Source of the DNA: Beta vulgaris subsp. vulgaris
Taxonomy: Eukaryota; Streptophyta; Magnoliopsida; Caryophyllales; Amaranthaceae
Length of the DNA stretch: 64,000 bases
NCBI RefSeq assembly: GCF_026745355.1
Contig: NC_079203.1
Coordinates: 1,121,249-1,185,248 of the forward strand
Direction of reading: 5' to 3'
Position numbers and translations under genes: made by a program
In this document: positions 34,411 to 46,144 of the stretch, piece by piece
Layout of the letters: every line of letters starts with the position of its first letter
Position numbering within the stretch: the stretch's first letter is position 1
The notes under the pieces: model-generated
Seen by the model: the letters and a program-made list of their open reading frames with translations, nothing else
Databases searched by the model: none
Told to the model about the DNA's origin: nothing

Positions 34411-36313
34411 GTAACGAAAGTGGAGATAACTTTACATGCATGTATGGGATCTTCGCAGGAGTCGCTATTATTAGACTATTTCATGTTCAAAGTCTTTGCT
34501 CGAGTTTAAAAGTCAATGATATATGACAGTCAAATGTCTGCCAACTACAAAAGTAGAATGAAAAAATTGAGCATTTAATTCAGATCAATAATAGAAGGGA
34601 ACTGGTGATTATTGAAGTACACGGTTTCAACGTATAAGAAGAATAGGTGCCGCCGTTATTGTCTCAAGTTAAATCACCCGTGATAGAAATATGAGGAGAG
34701 GCGCAGCCCATCATTTAGGAAGACCTCGTCGAAGAGAGACCGGCATTTTGTCCGACATTTATTTCTAAATTCTAATCTCTATCATACTCTTTCCGTTTCG
34801 TTTTAATTTACTAACTTCACTTTGAGAAGAACGACAGTAGTAAATTTTCAGGGGTTCCAAATTTGAAAATTTGAAGTGCACACGTCTAATTGATGATTTA
34901 TATACCTAAAAATTGACCATTTAATTGAGCTCATATAGTTTGCCTTTGCTTTTAGGTGAGTGTTGAATCATAGGCAGCCTAATAGCTCTTCAAAGAGTGG
35001 GAGATGGTGTTAGGAATATGTATCGTAGACGCTTACAAATCAAGCAATTACAGTATAATATACAAAGGAATTAAGAAAACAAAGCAATAAAGAACACAAG
35101 GCCTAGGCGCCAAAACTCGTGGGTGCAGCCCCAATCCCCGTGGATGGCAACATGTCCTGCTGGCTGGGCGTACCACGTCCTCTGGGGGTGGGCTTCTGGT
35201 TGCGGGCTAATGTCGACGAGCTGCTGGCGCGGGATTGTTGCCTCGCCAATTCTCGCGGGTTTGTTCGACGCTTTGTATTGTCTCTTGCTACAGCACACCA
35301 CACACACACACAATGCCTCTTTACCCATCTCCACATCATTACCCAATAAATGGGTAGGAATATGAGAGGAGATTTGAGTTTAGAGTTGGGCCTAAAACTA
35401 GTATCTAAGCCAGGCTTATTCATATTCTTACCAAAGAATTATACTGATTATTGTGCCAATTAGATGTTATTGTGACCAAAAGCAATTAACGAAACAATGA
35501 TAAGAAAAAATTAACACAAAAATTTAACATGATTCACTAACAAGATGTTAGCTACGTCCACACAACATGGAGAACTGTTTTATTAGGTTTAGGATGAAGT
35601 ACATATTATAAAATAATAGAGGTAGAAGTTAATTATAGCATTTATATAGTATCTTTCTAATTATTCTAAACAGAATGGGCATAAAACCAAACTAAACACA
35701 GAAACGATATATAAAACTACATATGACGGAAACCCTGGCTTAGATGAAAAACCTAAAACGATACAAATATAGAATTATCCCTGAGTGACGCGGTCGAAGT
35801 TACTAAGAAAAAGCAAGTAGTAGTCCTAAAACGAAAGAATAGATTTACGAACGATAAAATCTGACAGATAAGCTTCCGAATCCACTAGAAAAGTGTATGA
35901 ACTCTCGAGATATTATTACCAAAAGAATAGTTAACTCTAATGACGGCTCAAGAGAGTTTAAATAGTTACAACATGCAAAATCCTAATACGAAAATTAATT
36001 AAAAATAAAATTAAGAAACTATTAAAATATTGTTTTCGGGACCTAAACGAACTCGGATGGCTTGAAAAGCTTATAGATCATGGCATTGTCGGGGGTCGCG
36101 TTTATTGATCCAATTTCCTTTTCGGAAAGGTATTTCATTAAGCATTTTGATACCAAAGGCCCGACTAGTAAATATCATTGCAACAATTTTCGATTAATGT
36201 CTTCTTCCTCGAACCGAGCAGCCATCCTTCCTACAACACATGTGATATATAATAAACCCCCAGCATCACAATATTCACTCTTCTAAATATCTTTAGATAA
36301 ACAAAACTAGATA

Positions 36314-37571
36314 CACTAGGGGGAAAAAAAGGAAGGGTTGCGTATTTTTCAAAACGCAGCCCTTCTTTATTGTAGGGCTACGGTTTTAAATAAAATGCAG
36401 CCCTTCTTTACAGTTAGGCTGCGTTTTTAAAGAAAAGCGCAGCCCTTTATATAAAGGGATGTGCTTGTCTAAAAAAACGCAGCCCTTCTTAAAGTTAAAA
36501 GGGTTGCATTTTTTAAAAAACGCAGCCCTTTATGACTTGTAGGGCTGCGTTTTTTTATGGGCTTTTTTTTAAGTAACTTTCATTTAAAAGAATTCTCACG
36601 CCTCCTTCTCTCTCTCACGCCTCCTTCTCTCTCACCCTCCATCTTCTCTCTCACGGTTCCCTTACAAACAACACCATGGTTCCTCTAAACCCTACGCCTT
36701 TACAAAAACAAACGCCACCACTAAACCCTACGACGGTTCCTCCCTTTCCTCTCTCCATCGACCTCACTCCTTCTCTCTCTCCTCGACCTCCGCACTTCCA
36801 CCGGCAAATTATTTCTCACCCTCTCCATCTCCCTCCTCCGCCGCAAACGGTGCCGCAAATGGGGTTACAACGGTCGATTACGTCGAGGGCGGCGAGTAGA
36901 ATGAAGAATCGAAGGCGTTAGGAGGGTATTTTGACAACTTCAGATATGTAATTTTAGGGTTTTTTTTTCATTTTGATTTATTTTTTTATTTTTGTCATTT
37001 CAGATTAGTTTTTTTTAGGTTATTTTTTTCCATTTTCTTAATGTTCAGATTTGTTCATTTTCAGATTATAATTTAGGGTTTTTTCATTTTTGTTCATTTT
37101 TGTTAATTTCTGTTTATTTTCTTCCTTTTTTCTATTTCTGTTCTTTTTTTTTCATTTTCAGCTATGATTGTTCGTTTTTTTCATTTTTTGTTTTTTTTTT
37201 TTTTTTAATTTATGTCGTTCATTTCTGGAATAATCATTGGGTTTCTTAATAAAAATCATAGTTGTATACATAATCATTAAGGAATTCACATTGATGCATA
37301 CGCTGCTTTGTACGCAGGCCAAGAATACCTACAAGCCTACAAGGGCCTCTCAACCATCTCGATTTTTTAAGATAATTTTTATTTTTATTTTTTTAGGTCA
37401 AAAGGGCTACGTTTTTTGGGCCAAAAACGCAACCCTTCGTTATGAAGGGATGCGCTTTAAAAACGCAGCCCTTCACTAAAAGTGAAGGGCTGCTATGGAA
37501 AGGGTTCCTGTCAGAATACGCAGCTCTAAGGGCCTTTTTTAGCGCAGTCCTTCCTTATTTTCCCACTAGTG
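36314..37571. mobile_element. non-autonomous CACTA (En/Spm) transposon
   Basis: 1258 bp. It begins CACTAGGGGGAAAAAAAGG and ends with the inverted CACTAGTGGGAAAATAAGG. The 3-bp duplication ATA flanks it (36311-36313 and 37572-37574). The first and last 250 bp carry many copies of AACGCAGCCCTT in both orientations, the subterminal repeats where CACTA transposase binds. The paralogous segment at about 59120-59135 has the empty site with a single ATA. The interior (about 36590-36930) is different: C-rich, codon-like and possibly captured from a gene. No transposase is encoded. Confidence 0.9.
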
Positions 37572-39731
37572 ATAGATGGATTTAGAAAAACTCCTAAATC
37601 TATCTTAACACATATGCACGTTGTGATTGGAGATAGAAAATAATAAAATATACTATTAGAGAGTGTACATCATGATTCATGGCTATTAGAGCAAAACCAT
37701 CGATGACCCAACAAAAATACAATCTCAACTTGCACCTTTCTCACTCATTCTAAAAAAGTTGATCATGACCTGTGACCAATATGATCATCAAATGTATTTC
37801 ACTTATAATTATGTTAGACGTTCATCATTCCTCTCTCCTACTTTTGCATTATATCCAATTGTTATCTCTTTCTCCTATTTTAATACATTATTTAATACTT
37901 TATATTGTAATACTAGATTGATATTTGAGCATGCAATATAATAAATCTTCTAAACAAGAAATTATTAATTATGTATATTAGTTGTTAATTAATTTTAAAT
38001 TATACATATAGATGAAAAACATCGTTAAAAAATCAAATATGGAGATTTAGAGTGTATTATCTTTATATAAACTTATTTCGACTGAACTTAGTACACCTAA
38101 CACGATCCGACCAACAATAAATTAACAGGTTGGACTTGACTAACTCTAATAATTAAATCTAAAACTCATTTTTTTAAGGTGAAAAAGAAAGAAATTGAAA
38201 ATCTTAAAAAGTGTGTAAAAATATAGCAAAAGAGTGTAATAGATTTGAAAAAGTAATGACCATCAATTGCAACTTCAAGTTTTGAATGAAAAAAGTAAAA
38301 AATTCTATAAAAAGTTATTGTACATGCATGTATCACAAGTAAATGGGCTCCAATATCTATCTAATGACTTATTTTTTTTAATTAGGTAGATCATAAGGAT
38401 GATCAAGTTATAATATTCCCATTTGACCATACCATGATCGAAGCTCGTGACTATCAAAATCATGTATAGAATGCTATTTTTCGTTTATCAACTCATTTAT
38501 TCATGATATGTTTTGATGATATGAAAGGATTATTATTCACAAATCACCCATAAGCTAGTGCAGGGCAAATTCTATGGATCCAATCATATACCAAAAGCGC
38601 GCAAAAACTCACCATTAATTATCCAGTTAACTACCAAAAATATTCAAACTAACACTAAACATAATAATCCTCATTCAAAAATTATTAAAAGAGACGGTCA
38701 AATTTTAATATAAAAGTAGACATAATCACTAAATGGATTAAACTAGTCATCGAAAAAAATTAATCTAGTCATTATTGAGCTAATTCTCTTTTTAATATTG
38801 GGCTTATCATTGCTAATTTTAATTTAAAAATAGACGGTCTCACTCTTTTACAAGACAAACTCATCCTCATTTTCATTTAACTTATCTACAAAGTTTTCCT
38901 TCACACCATCCCGACCTTAATATCTCATGGTTCATGGCGGGATCCAATAATTAGAAGCAATGATTTACCATATTCTGTCAGCTCTTGTATAAGACAGATT
39001 AATTAGGTCACTCGTTTCTTATTATATGTTTGTCAAGTTTTAAAAATAAATTTATTTGTTCTTGTTCTATAAATATTATCCTTTTCTGAAAGTAAAAGTT
39101 TTTGGATATATGTTTATGCTAAAAGTTCCATCTAACTCAAAATTTTGGATCCTATCCAAAAGCAAATATGACGCAATCCATTTTCTAAGTTGGAGCAATT
39201 GTTGGTTAGAATTGGCACGATATAAACAAACTCTTCCACTATATTCATAGGCCATAGCTAAGTCAAATGTTCATCAATAATGTAGAATTAAATAGATGTA
39301 ATCATTTTATTAAATGATGAATGTACCAAAAGCTGAAATTTTTACAAACTATTAAGGTTAAATATGAAAAAGAAATATGCTCACACACACTCTCTCTGAA
39401 ATATAATATTTATACAATGCATTATTAAGTAAACAGAATTGGATCTCCAAAAAGGAATTTAAGCAGTGCCGAATGCCCTCTTCATCCTCATTACCTCTGC
39501 ATTACTTAAAAGCGTGATTTGTTGAGCTATGTTAGCAGGTAAGTTACCACCAAATAAAGAATTCATAGTGAATTGAATTGCTGGATTTGCGCCGTTCAAA
39601 CTAACGAATGCGGTAGCTGGGGTTGCTCCAACATTAACTTGGAAATGCAGCATGGCTTGTGGGAAAATCATAACATCTCCAACTTCTAGTCTTCTGTAGT
39701 ATGCAGTGTTGTTTGTGTCGATAAATCCTGC

Positions 39732-40137
39732 TGTTTGGGCTTATTTCCTGGTTTAAGCTTACCAAGGATAATCCAGCCCAATAAATGCCTTAGAGCCTCC
39801 AGTGGGCCCCACCTGTTATGGTGCATTCCAGCTGTCAGTGCCCCCCAGCTGGCCTACAGTTGGGATATCCAAAGCACTATAAATACTCAACCCCCTCATC
39901 AATGAGAAGGTATTGAATTCTTACCTAACAAACCAGAGCATCTCTCTCTAGACTTTATCTCTCTAAGCTTGATTACTGACTTGAGCGTCGGAGGGCGATC
40001 CCGGAACAACCCCCGGGGCAGTCTAACCGTTACTTTTGCAGGATTCCGGCGTACGGAATTTGAACTCAGGACATTCGAATCTGACCCGGTATTCCCTAAG
40101 CAAAGGAATCAGAACCCTTAATTTCTAGACAGAAACA
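39732..40137 (+). repeat. 5' LTR of the Tat-type element
   Basis: 406 bp. It carries a plant-like TATA box, CTATAAATA (39878-39886), so transcription should start about 30 bp downstream. Confidence 0.95.
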
Positions 40138-40140
40138 GTT

Positions 40141-40158
40141 TGGCGCCGTCTGTGGGAT
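40141..40158 (+). other. primer-binding site of the Tat-type element
   Basis: TGGCGCCGTCTGTGGGAT begins three bases after the 5' LTR. The TGGCGCCG start is typical of Athila and Tat elements. The tRNA species was not determined. Confidence 0.75.
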
Positions 40159-40232
40159 AGTACAAAAAGTTACTTCGCCACCACTCACTCAGATTTATCA
40201 TTCAGCTACTCAGCTCAGAACGCCAATTGACC

Positions 40233-41990
40233 ATGGCACCAACCAAAAACACTCGCGGCAAGCCAGCCTCCGAGCAGGTCTCTCGGCCAGAGAGAGGCCA
40301 CTCGCCCGCACATAATCGGGATCCTCCAGTCCCTCGACCGGAGCGAGGCCATTCGCCTGCGCATAACCGAGAGGCCGAGCGAACTCCCTCACCAGCTCGG
40401 AGGTCACCTACGTCCAAACTCTGGACCCTCGGTCAGTATCCCAGCATATCCAGCATGTGGAGCCTCAGCCGCTCTTCGCGTCTGACCTGGCCCTTATCAC
40501 GGCTCAGCTCCAGGAGACATTCCAAAAGGGTATGATGGACATGATGGCCATGCTTCAGCAGAGGCAGCCACAACAAGTCGTCCGCTCAATCAGCATGAAC
40601 CAGGGAGCGCACGGTCGTCCGCTCTCAGAGGGACAACTCTCGTTCTAATCGAGACCCGCAGCCTAGCCGGCCACGGTCCGATGCGAGAGACCCGAGCCAC
40701 CGGGAAAGAGAAAAGTCAGCGCGACAGGGTCGGCCCGTCAGCATGCAGAGACCCAGTATCTAAATCCCCAAGGGGGGTGCGGGTCGGAAACCCAAGATGC
40801 CCGAGATTCCTTAACAACAAGAAGCGCCTCAGCCAAGGCTATGACGCTCGGGAGTTCCTCAGGAAGAAAGCAAATGACGAGAGGGCCAAGGGGACTCGGC
40901 TCTTCTCAGCCCCTAGGCTAGCTGGAGGAGGGCTCAAGTTCCTGATCCCCTTCAGTCAGGAAATCCTAGGGACCCAACCTCCGGGTAAAATTAAAACCCC
41001 CCTGATCGAGCCATTTGCGGGCCTAACCGACCCGGACGATCATATGGCTAGTTATAAAGGCTCAAATGAGCGTGCAGACAAGTGCGAGGCCACTTGGTGC
41101 GCTTCTTCCCTACCACCCTCAGAGGGTTGGCTCTGAATTGGTTCCAAGAACTGCCGGCGGGGGTCATCACTGACTTCGCCATATTGGAGCACCTCTTCAT
41201 CCATCAGTTCGTAGCGGGAAAGAGGCAAAGAAAAACCAGCCTTCACCTCATGGGGGTGAAGCAAGACAAGAATGAATCCTTGTCGGACTACATCAAGAGG
41301 TTCAACGAAGAGTCTCTCAAAATAACCGACCTACAGGACGCTGTAGCCTTCGCTGCCCTCATGTCCGGCCTCCAACCGGGTCGGCTCAGATGGTCATTGG
41401 CCGAGAATGAAGTCAAAACTTACTCGGAAGCCATGGCTCGGGCCAAAGATTCATCCAAGCAACGGATATCTGCCGTTACTCGGACGAGGTTGGCAAGAAA
41501 AGGAAGGATGAAGGGAATCACGTGGTCAGCCTAAGCATCAAAGAACAGGGGCCGAGGGGATCGGCTCACTGATAATGGCAACGACCCCCGATTAATAAAA
41601 ACCGGAAGGAAATCTACTTTGGCATCCGGGACAAAAATTGGCTTCCCAGGCCAACCCATCCGGACGTCATCGTCTCGGAGGGACAAAAGTTTGTGGTGTG
41701 ACTACCACAAGGAATGTGGTCACACCACCAACGACTGTCGGGAGCTCAAGAAATCCTTGAACGGTCTGGCCGACCAGGGCAAGCTCAACCACTACCTCAA
41801 GCTTCGAGCGAGGAAAAGGGAAAGCAAAAGGTGGGTCAGTCGAACAGTGGGACACCGAAGGCTTCATTGGTGTCATCGCTGGGGATTTGCGTCGGGAGGC
41901 CTAACCGGCCGAGCGCGCAAGGCTCACCTCCAGAACCTTAAACATCAGGTGCTTGATGTTCAGCTCCCCGAGCTAGCTGCCCCGTCATGA
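40233..41990 (+). pseudogene. gag region of the Tat-type element, frameshifted
   Basis: Starts MAPTKNTRGK at 40233 with a Pro/Arg-rich region. After frame changes it continues with the gag core (IEPFAGLTDPDDH near 41005; GLALNWFQELPAGVITDF near 41125; LHLMGVKQDKNESLSDY near 41245). A CX3HX4HX4C-like zinc-binding block (CDYHKECGHTTNDC) lies near 41695. At least three frame changes occur. Confidence 0.85.
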
Positions 41991-42560
41991 CATTTGGGGA
42001 ACCCAGTCGGACGTTGCGTGTTCCGCACGACGACCCCCTTGTCATCGAGCTCAAGGTAGCGAATACAAAGGTGAAGAGGGTATTGGTGATAGGGCTCATC
42101 CGCTGAATAATCACCCTTGACTGCCTCAAAAAGCTGAATACACCGAACGGGATGTTACCCCATGGCTCAGCCGCTCATAGGCTTCGGGGCAACTCTGTCC
42201 ACCGTCGGTCATAATAAATACCCACTCGGATGGGTGAAAAGGGTAAGGGGAGAAGCCTACCGATCGACTTCTTGGTGGTAGACATCCCTTTGCCTTACAA
42301 CATAATAATGGGGAGGCCCATGCTAAACAAGGCCAAGGCCGCCATCTCCACCTACCAGCTCCTCTTGCAGTTTGAGACTGATGACGGGAAGGTAGGAAAA
42401 ATTCAAGGCGACCAACAGGCCGCAAGAGAGTGCTATGTGAATAGCCTCAAAAATACCGACGTCCAAAAGGACTCGGACAACGACGTCCAAAAGGACTCGA
42501 AAAAAAGAAAGTATGAAGGGGTCAGCCCTCAACGAGCCTCGGGGTGTACATAACTGAAAA
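41991..42560 (+). pseudogene. protease region of the Tat-type element
   Basis: Weakly readable. The part after the active site is clear ([19 protein letters not shown] near 42270). The D-T/S-G active site is not visible in an open frame, so it is probably damaged. The [17 protein letters not shown] linker follows. Confidence 0.6.
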
Positions 42561-42571
42561 CCCCAAGCAAT

Positions 42572-43340
42572 ATGAACGTCCTCAACGCCGAAGAGGACGA
42601 AGAAGTCGCGATCGGCCAGGACCCCGGTCGGACTGTCAGGGTAGGCAAGGCCATGGACCCGCAAACAAGGCAAGATATCATCCAAGTGCTCACGGAGTAC
42701 CAAGATGTCTTTGCCTATGAGGCCACAGAAATGCCGGGGCTCGACCCGAAAATCATGTGCCATGAGCTTAACATCAAAGAGGGGTTCAGACCTATCAAGC
42801 AGAAGCTCAGGCACCAAGGTCCCGAAAGAAATGCCGCGGCAGCAGCAGAAGTCAAGAAGCTGCTCGAGCGGGTTTATAGAAGAGTGTCAATACTCGGAAT
42901 GGCTGGCCAATGTGGTTTGGTCAAAAAGCCGAGTGGGGCATGGCGAATGTGTGTCGATTCACCGACTTAAACAAAGCCTGCCCAAAAGACAATCACCCTT
43001 TGCCAAAGATCGATAGGCTGGTCGATTCAACGGCAGGGCACGCCCTTCTCAGCTTCATGGATGCAAATGCCGGCTATCATCAAATTCCCATGGCCGAGAA
43101 GGATAGGGTTCATACGCGTTCTCACTCCTCAGGGTGTCTACTGCTACAAAATGATGCCATTCGGCCTCAAAAATGCCGGGGCGACATATCAGCGTACCGT
43201 CAACAAAATCTTCAGCGACCAATTGGGTCGGAACATTGAGGTATACGTTGACGATATGATAGTCAAGAGCAAGGCCCAGTCGGATCATCCTGAAGATCTG
43301 AAAGAAACGCTGAGCACCCTAAGGAAATACCGATGATGCT
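42572..43340 (+). pseudogene. reverse transcriptase region of the Tat-type element
   Basis: Motifs lie in three frames: LVKKPSGAWRMCVD near 42915, FTDLNKACPKDNHPLP near 42955, SFMDANAGYHQI near 43050, YKMMPFGLKNAGATYQR near 43145 and the catalytic EVYVDDMIVKS near 43240. Two or three single-base shifts separate them. Confidence 0.85.
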
Positions 43341-43543
43341 CAACCCTAAAAAATGCGTCTTCGGAGTCAAAGGGGGAAAGTGCCTCGGATTTCTAGTGAT
43401 GAGAGAGGTATAGAGGCCAACCCGGACAAAATCAAAGCGGTCTTAGAAATGAAATCGCCTCGGAATGTTCGGGAAGTACAGCGCCTAACCGGCTGCTTAG
43501 CGGCACTCGGTCGGTTCCTCTCCCGGTCGGCCGATAAAAGCTT

Positions 43544-44638
43544 GTGTTCTTCAAGGCCCTGAAGCGAAAAGAGTTCGCATGGGATGACGAAGCCGAGCAA
43601 GCCTTCGCTGACCTCAAGAATCACTTGGCATCTTTGCCCAAACTGATCTCCCCCTTGCCGGGGGAACCCCTGTTTATCTACTTGGCTGTCTCGGACTACG
43701 CTCTTAGCGCCGTCCTGATAGCCGAGCGAGAAGGAAAGCAACATCCTGTGTACTTCATCAGCCACGCCTATAGGGGGGCCGAGGCGAAGTACAGCGATGT
43801 TGAGAAAATGGTCTTTGCCTTAGTAATGGCAAGCCGGAAGCTCAAGCCCTATTTTCAAGCACACCCCATCAAAGTCCTAACCGGACAACCGCTCCGGAAG
43901 CTTATTGAAAATAGAAATCATTCGAGTCGGATGAGTGATTGGGCAGACCAGTTAGCAGATTTTGGGCTCGAGTTCGAGCCCCGAAGAGCCATCAAGGCCC
44001 AAGCACTCGCTGACTTCATCACTGAATGCGCAACTCGACCCCCGGTCGGTTCGCAAGAGGAGTGGGAATTGCTTGTTGATGGGTCATCCACAAAGAGTGG
44101 TTGCGGAGCCGGATTGGTTATCAAGCCTCCGGTCGGAGAAAAAATTGAATATGCTGTTAAGTTCGAATTTCTCGGATCTAACAATGAAGCCGAGTATGAG
44201 GCTCTCATCCTCGGAATACAGTTATGCATCCTAGCTGGAGCAACCTCAATCATAGCCAAGTCCGACTCACAACTCATAGTGGGTCAGATTTCCGGAGACT
44301 ATGAGGCCAAGGAGGACAACATGAGGATGTACTTGGCCAAAGCCCGAGCTGTCATTGCAAGGTTGTCCGGATTCCGGATCACCCACATTCCTCGCTCGGA
44401 AAATCAGCAGGCTGATGCACTGGCTCGGATGGCTAGTTCTGCTGAGGGGTCGGCCCCCAGAACCATTACTTGGGAAGTGTTGAAGGAACCTAGCATAAAT
44501 GCTAAAGAGCAGCTCGTACTCAATCGATCCTCAAACTGGATGAGGGAAATTGTGGAGTACTTGCGAGACGGGACCTTACCCAGCGATCCTAAAGAAGCCG
44601 ACCGGTTAAGACAAGTCTGGTTGGTTCCTGTGGCATGA
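43544..44638 (+). CDS. dual RNase H region of the Tat-type element (open frame)
   Basis: 364 codons open without interruption. The first half is the retroelement RNase H remnant (FAWDDEAEQAFADLK, YLAVSDYALSAVLI, YFISHAYRGAEAKY). The second half is a separate, active-looking RNase H (LLVDGSSTKSGCGAG, SNNEAEYEALILG, IAKSDSQLIVGQI, ENQQADALARMAS) with the D, E, D, D carboxylates in place. This second domain is the archaeal-type RNase H known from Tat elements. It would normally be part of a polyprotein. The ATG at 43544 is only the first one in the frame. Confidence 0.85.
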   Translation: MFFKALKRKEFAWDDEAEQAFADLKNHLASLPKLISPLPGEPLFIYLAVSDYALSAVLIAEREGKQHPVYFISHAYRGAEAKYSDVEKMVFALVMASRKLKPYFQAHPIKVLTGQPLRKLIENRNHSSRMSDWADQLADFGLEFEPRRAIKAQALADFITECATRPPVGSQEEWELLVDGSSTKSGCGAGLVIKPPVGEKIEYAVKFEFLGSNNEAEYEALILGIQLCILAGATSIIAKSDSQLIVGQISGDYEAKEDNMRMYLAKARAVIARLSGFRITHIPRSENQQADALARMASSAEGSAPRTITWEVLKEPSINAKEQLVLNRSSNWMREIVEYLRDGTLPSDPKEADRLRQVWLVPVA

Positions 44639-44639
44639 A

Positions 44640-45765
44640 AGGCAGCTCTATAAAAAGTCTTTCACTCATCCCCTCCTCAAATGTATAACTCCCGAGGAAG
44701 GAAACTATGTCCTCCGAGAAATACACCAAGGAGCCTGTGGAAGCCATCAAGGGGGTCGGACATAGCCGGAAAGGCGCTAAGAGCAGGGTACTATTGGCCT
44801 ACCTTAAAGGCTGATGCCTCGGACTTAGTCCGACGGTGCCCTCCTGCCAGATTCACTCGGACATACCGAGGGCGCCGGCCACTCCCCTCACCACCATTCA
44901 AGCAGTCCTGCCTTTCGACAAGTGGGGCATGGACCTGCTCGGACCTTTTCCCCCGGCTTCTGGGCAAAGGAAGTTCCTAATTGTGGCAATTGATTATTTC
45001 ACCAAGTGGACCGAAGCCGAGCCACTGGCGTCAATTACTGACAAGCAGGTTCAGTTGTTCATATGGAGGAACATCATTACCCGGTTCGGAATTCCAAGAG
45101 CCTTGGTCTCAGACAATGGCCGGCAGTTCAACAGTGGGCCGACTCGAGAATATTGTGCCCGGTTCGGCATTCAAACAAGGTTTTCAGCGGTCTCCCGCCC
45201 TCAGACCAATGGGCAAGCCGAGTCGGCTAATAAAATTGTCCTGAAGGGTATCAAGAAGTCCCTTGATGCCGCTAAAGGGGCTGGGTGACGACCTACCTGG
45301 AGTACTCTGGTCGGCTCGAACACGGTAAAAGCAGCCACGGGGCACTCCCCTTTCGGCTTGGTCTATGGAAGCGAGGCTGTCCTTCCGGTCGAGGTGGGAA
45401 TTCCTTCCCCTCGGATGACATTCTATGAGTTCGACCAGAATGAAGAAGAAAAGCCCATCAACTTAGACCTATTGCCAGAAACCCGAGGCAATGCCTTGCT
45501 ACAAGCCATCCGGTACAAGCAAAGAATCACAAGGCATTTTAACCGGCGAGTAAAGCCTCGGCCAATCAGTCTAGGTGACTGGGTCGTCCGCAAGGTCGAA
45601 GCCACTGGACTTTCCCATCTCAAAGGGAAGTTGGGGGCAAATTGGGACGGCCCTTACAAAGTTACAGAAATCATCAAGCCAGGGACATTCCGACTCGAAT
45701 CTCCCGAAGGGGTCCCTTTGGCTCGGCCTTGGAACCTAGATAATCTCAAAAGATTCTATGTGTAA
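44640..45765 (+). pseudogene. integrase region of the Tat-type element
   Basis: After a frame change the zinc-binding part is poorly readable (44681-44880). The catalytic core is open at 44836-45288: WGMDLLGPFP, SDNGRQFNS and NGQAESANK give the D, D, E residues. After a stop, the C-terminal part (45358-45765) continues with MVYGSEAVLPVE, GDWVVRKVEA and a KRFYV end. Confidence 0.85.
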
Positions 45766-46144
45766 TTTTTTCGTTACTTGCACTAGGGGCATGATGTAAG
45801 GCCAGCAGTACTTGGTCGGTTAGCAAACAAATAAATTGTAACTCGGACTTAACCAGTCCATGTATCAAGTCGGTTTTATACCCCAGAAATGAAAGAGACT
45901 TAACCAGTCTATTTTTGAACAAAAAGGCAAGCAAAACTTAACCAGTTTATTGTCTATTGAATGTTGTAATATTGCAAATAACGAAAAATATGCGACAAAT
46001 GACGAGTTGCAAAATAGTAGTTGTATTCCAATTGATTAAAAGTTGTAAAATACAACCAAAAGTTTACAAAAGAGGGGGTCGGAAAGCAGAAAAGCTAAAA
46101 GGGCCGACAAGGCCAAAGCTAAGAAAATAAAAATCCTAAGGAAG

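Larger units (their letters stand above)
34292..39458. other. intergenic region between germin-like copies 2 and 3
   Basis: Contains the upstream region of copy 2, a GC-rich block at about 35095-35290, and a dispersed repeat segment (about 35480-36313 continued at 37572-37660) that is repeated upstream of copy 3. A CACTA element (36314-37571) lies inside that segment. From about 37680 the downstream flank of copy 3 follows. No additional gene is recognised. Confidence 0.5.

Noticed and set aside
36676..36921. 81-codon Pro-rich frame in the CACTA element
   Set aside because: May be a captured gene fragment, but no known domain and no full gene structure; kept only as an observation.
43918..44277. 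Minus-strand frame opposite the RNase H region
   Set aside because: Shadow of the strong plus-strand RNase H frame.
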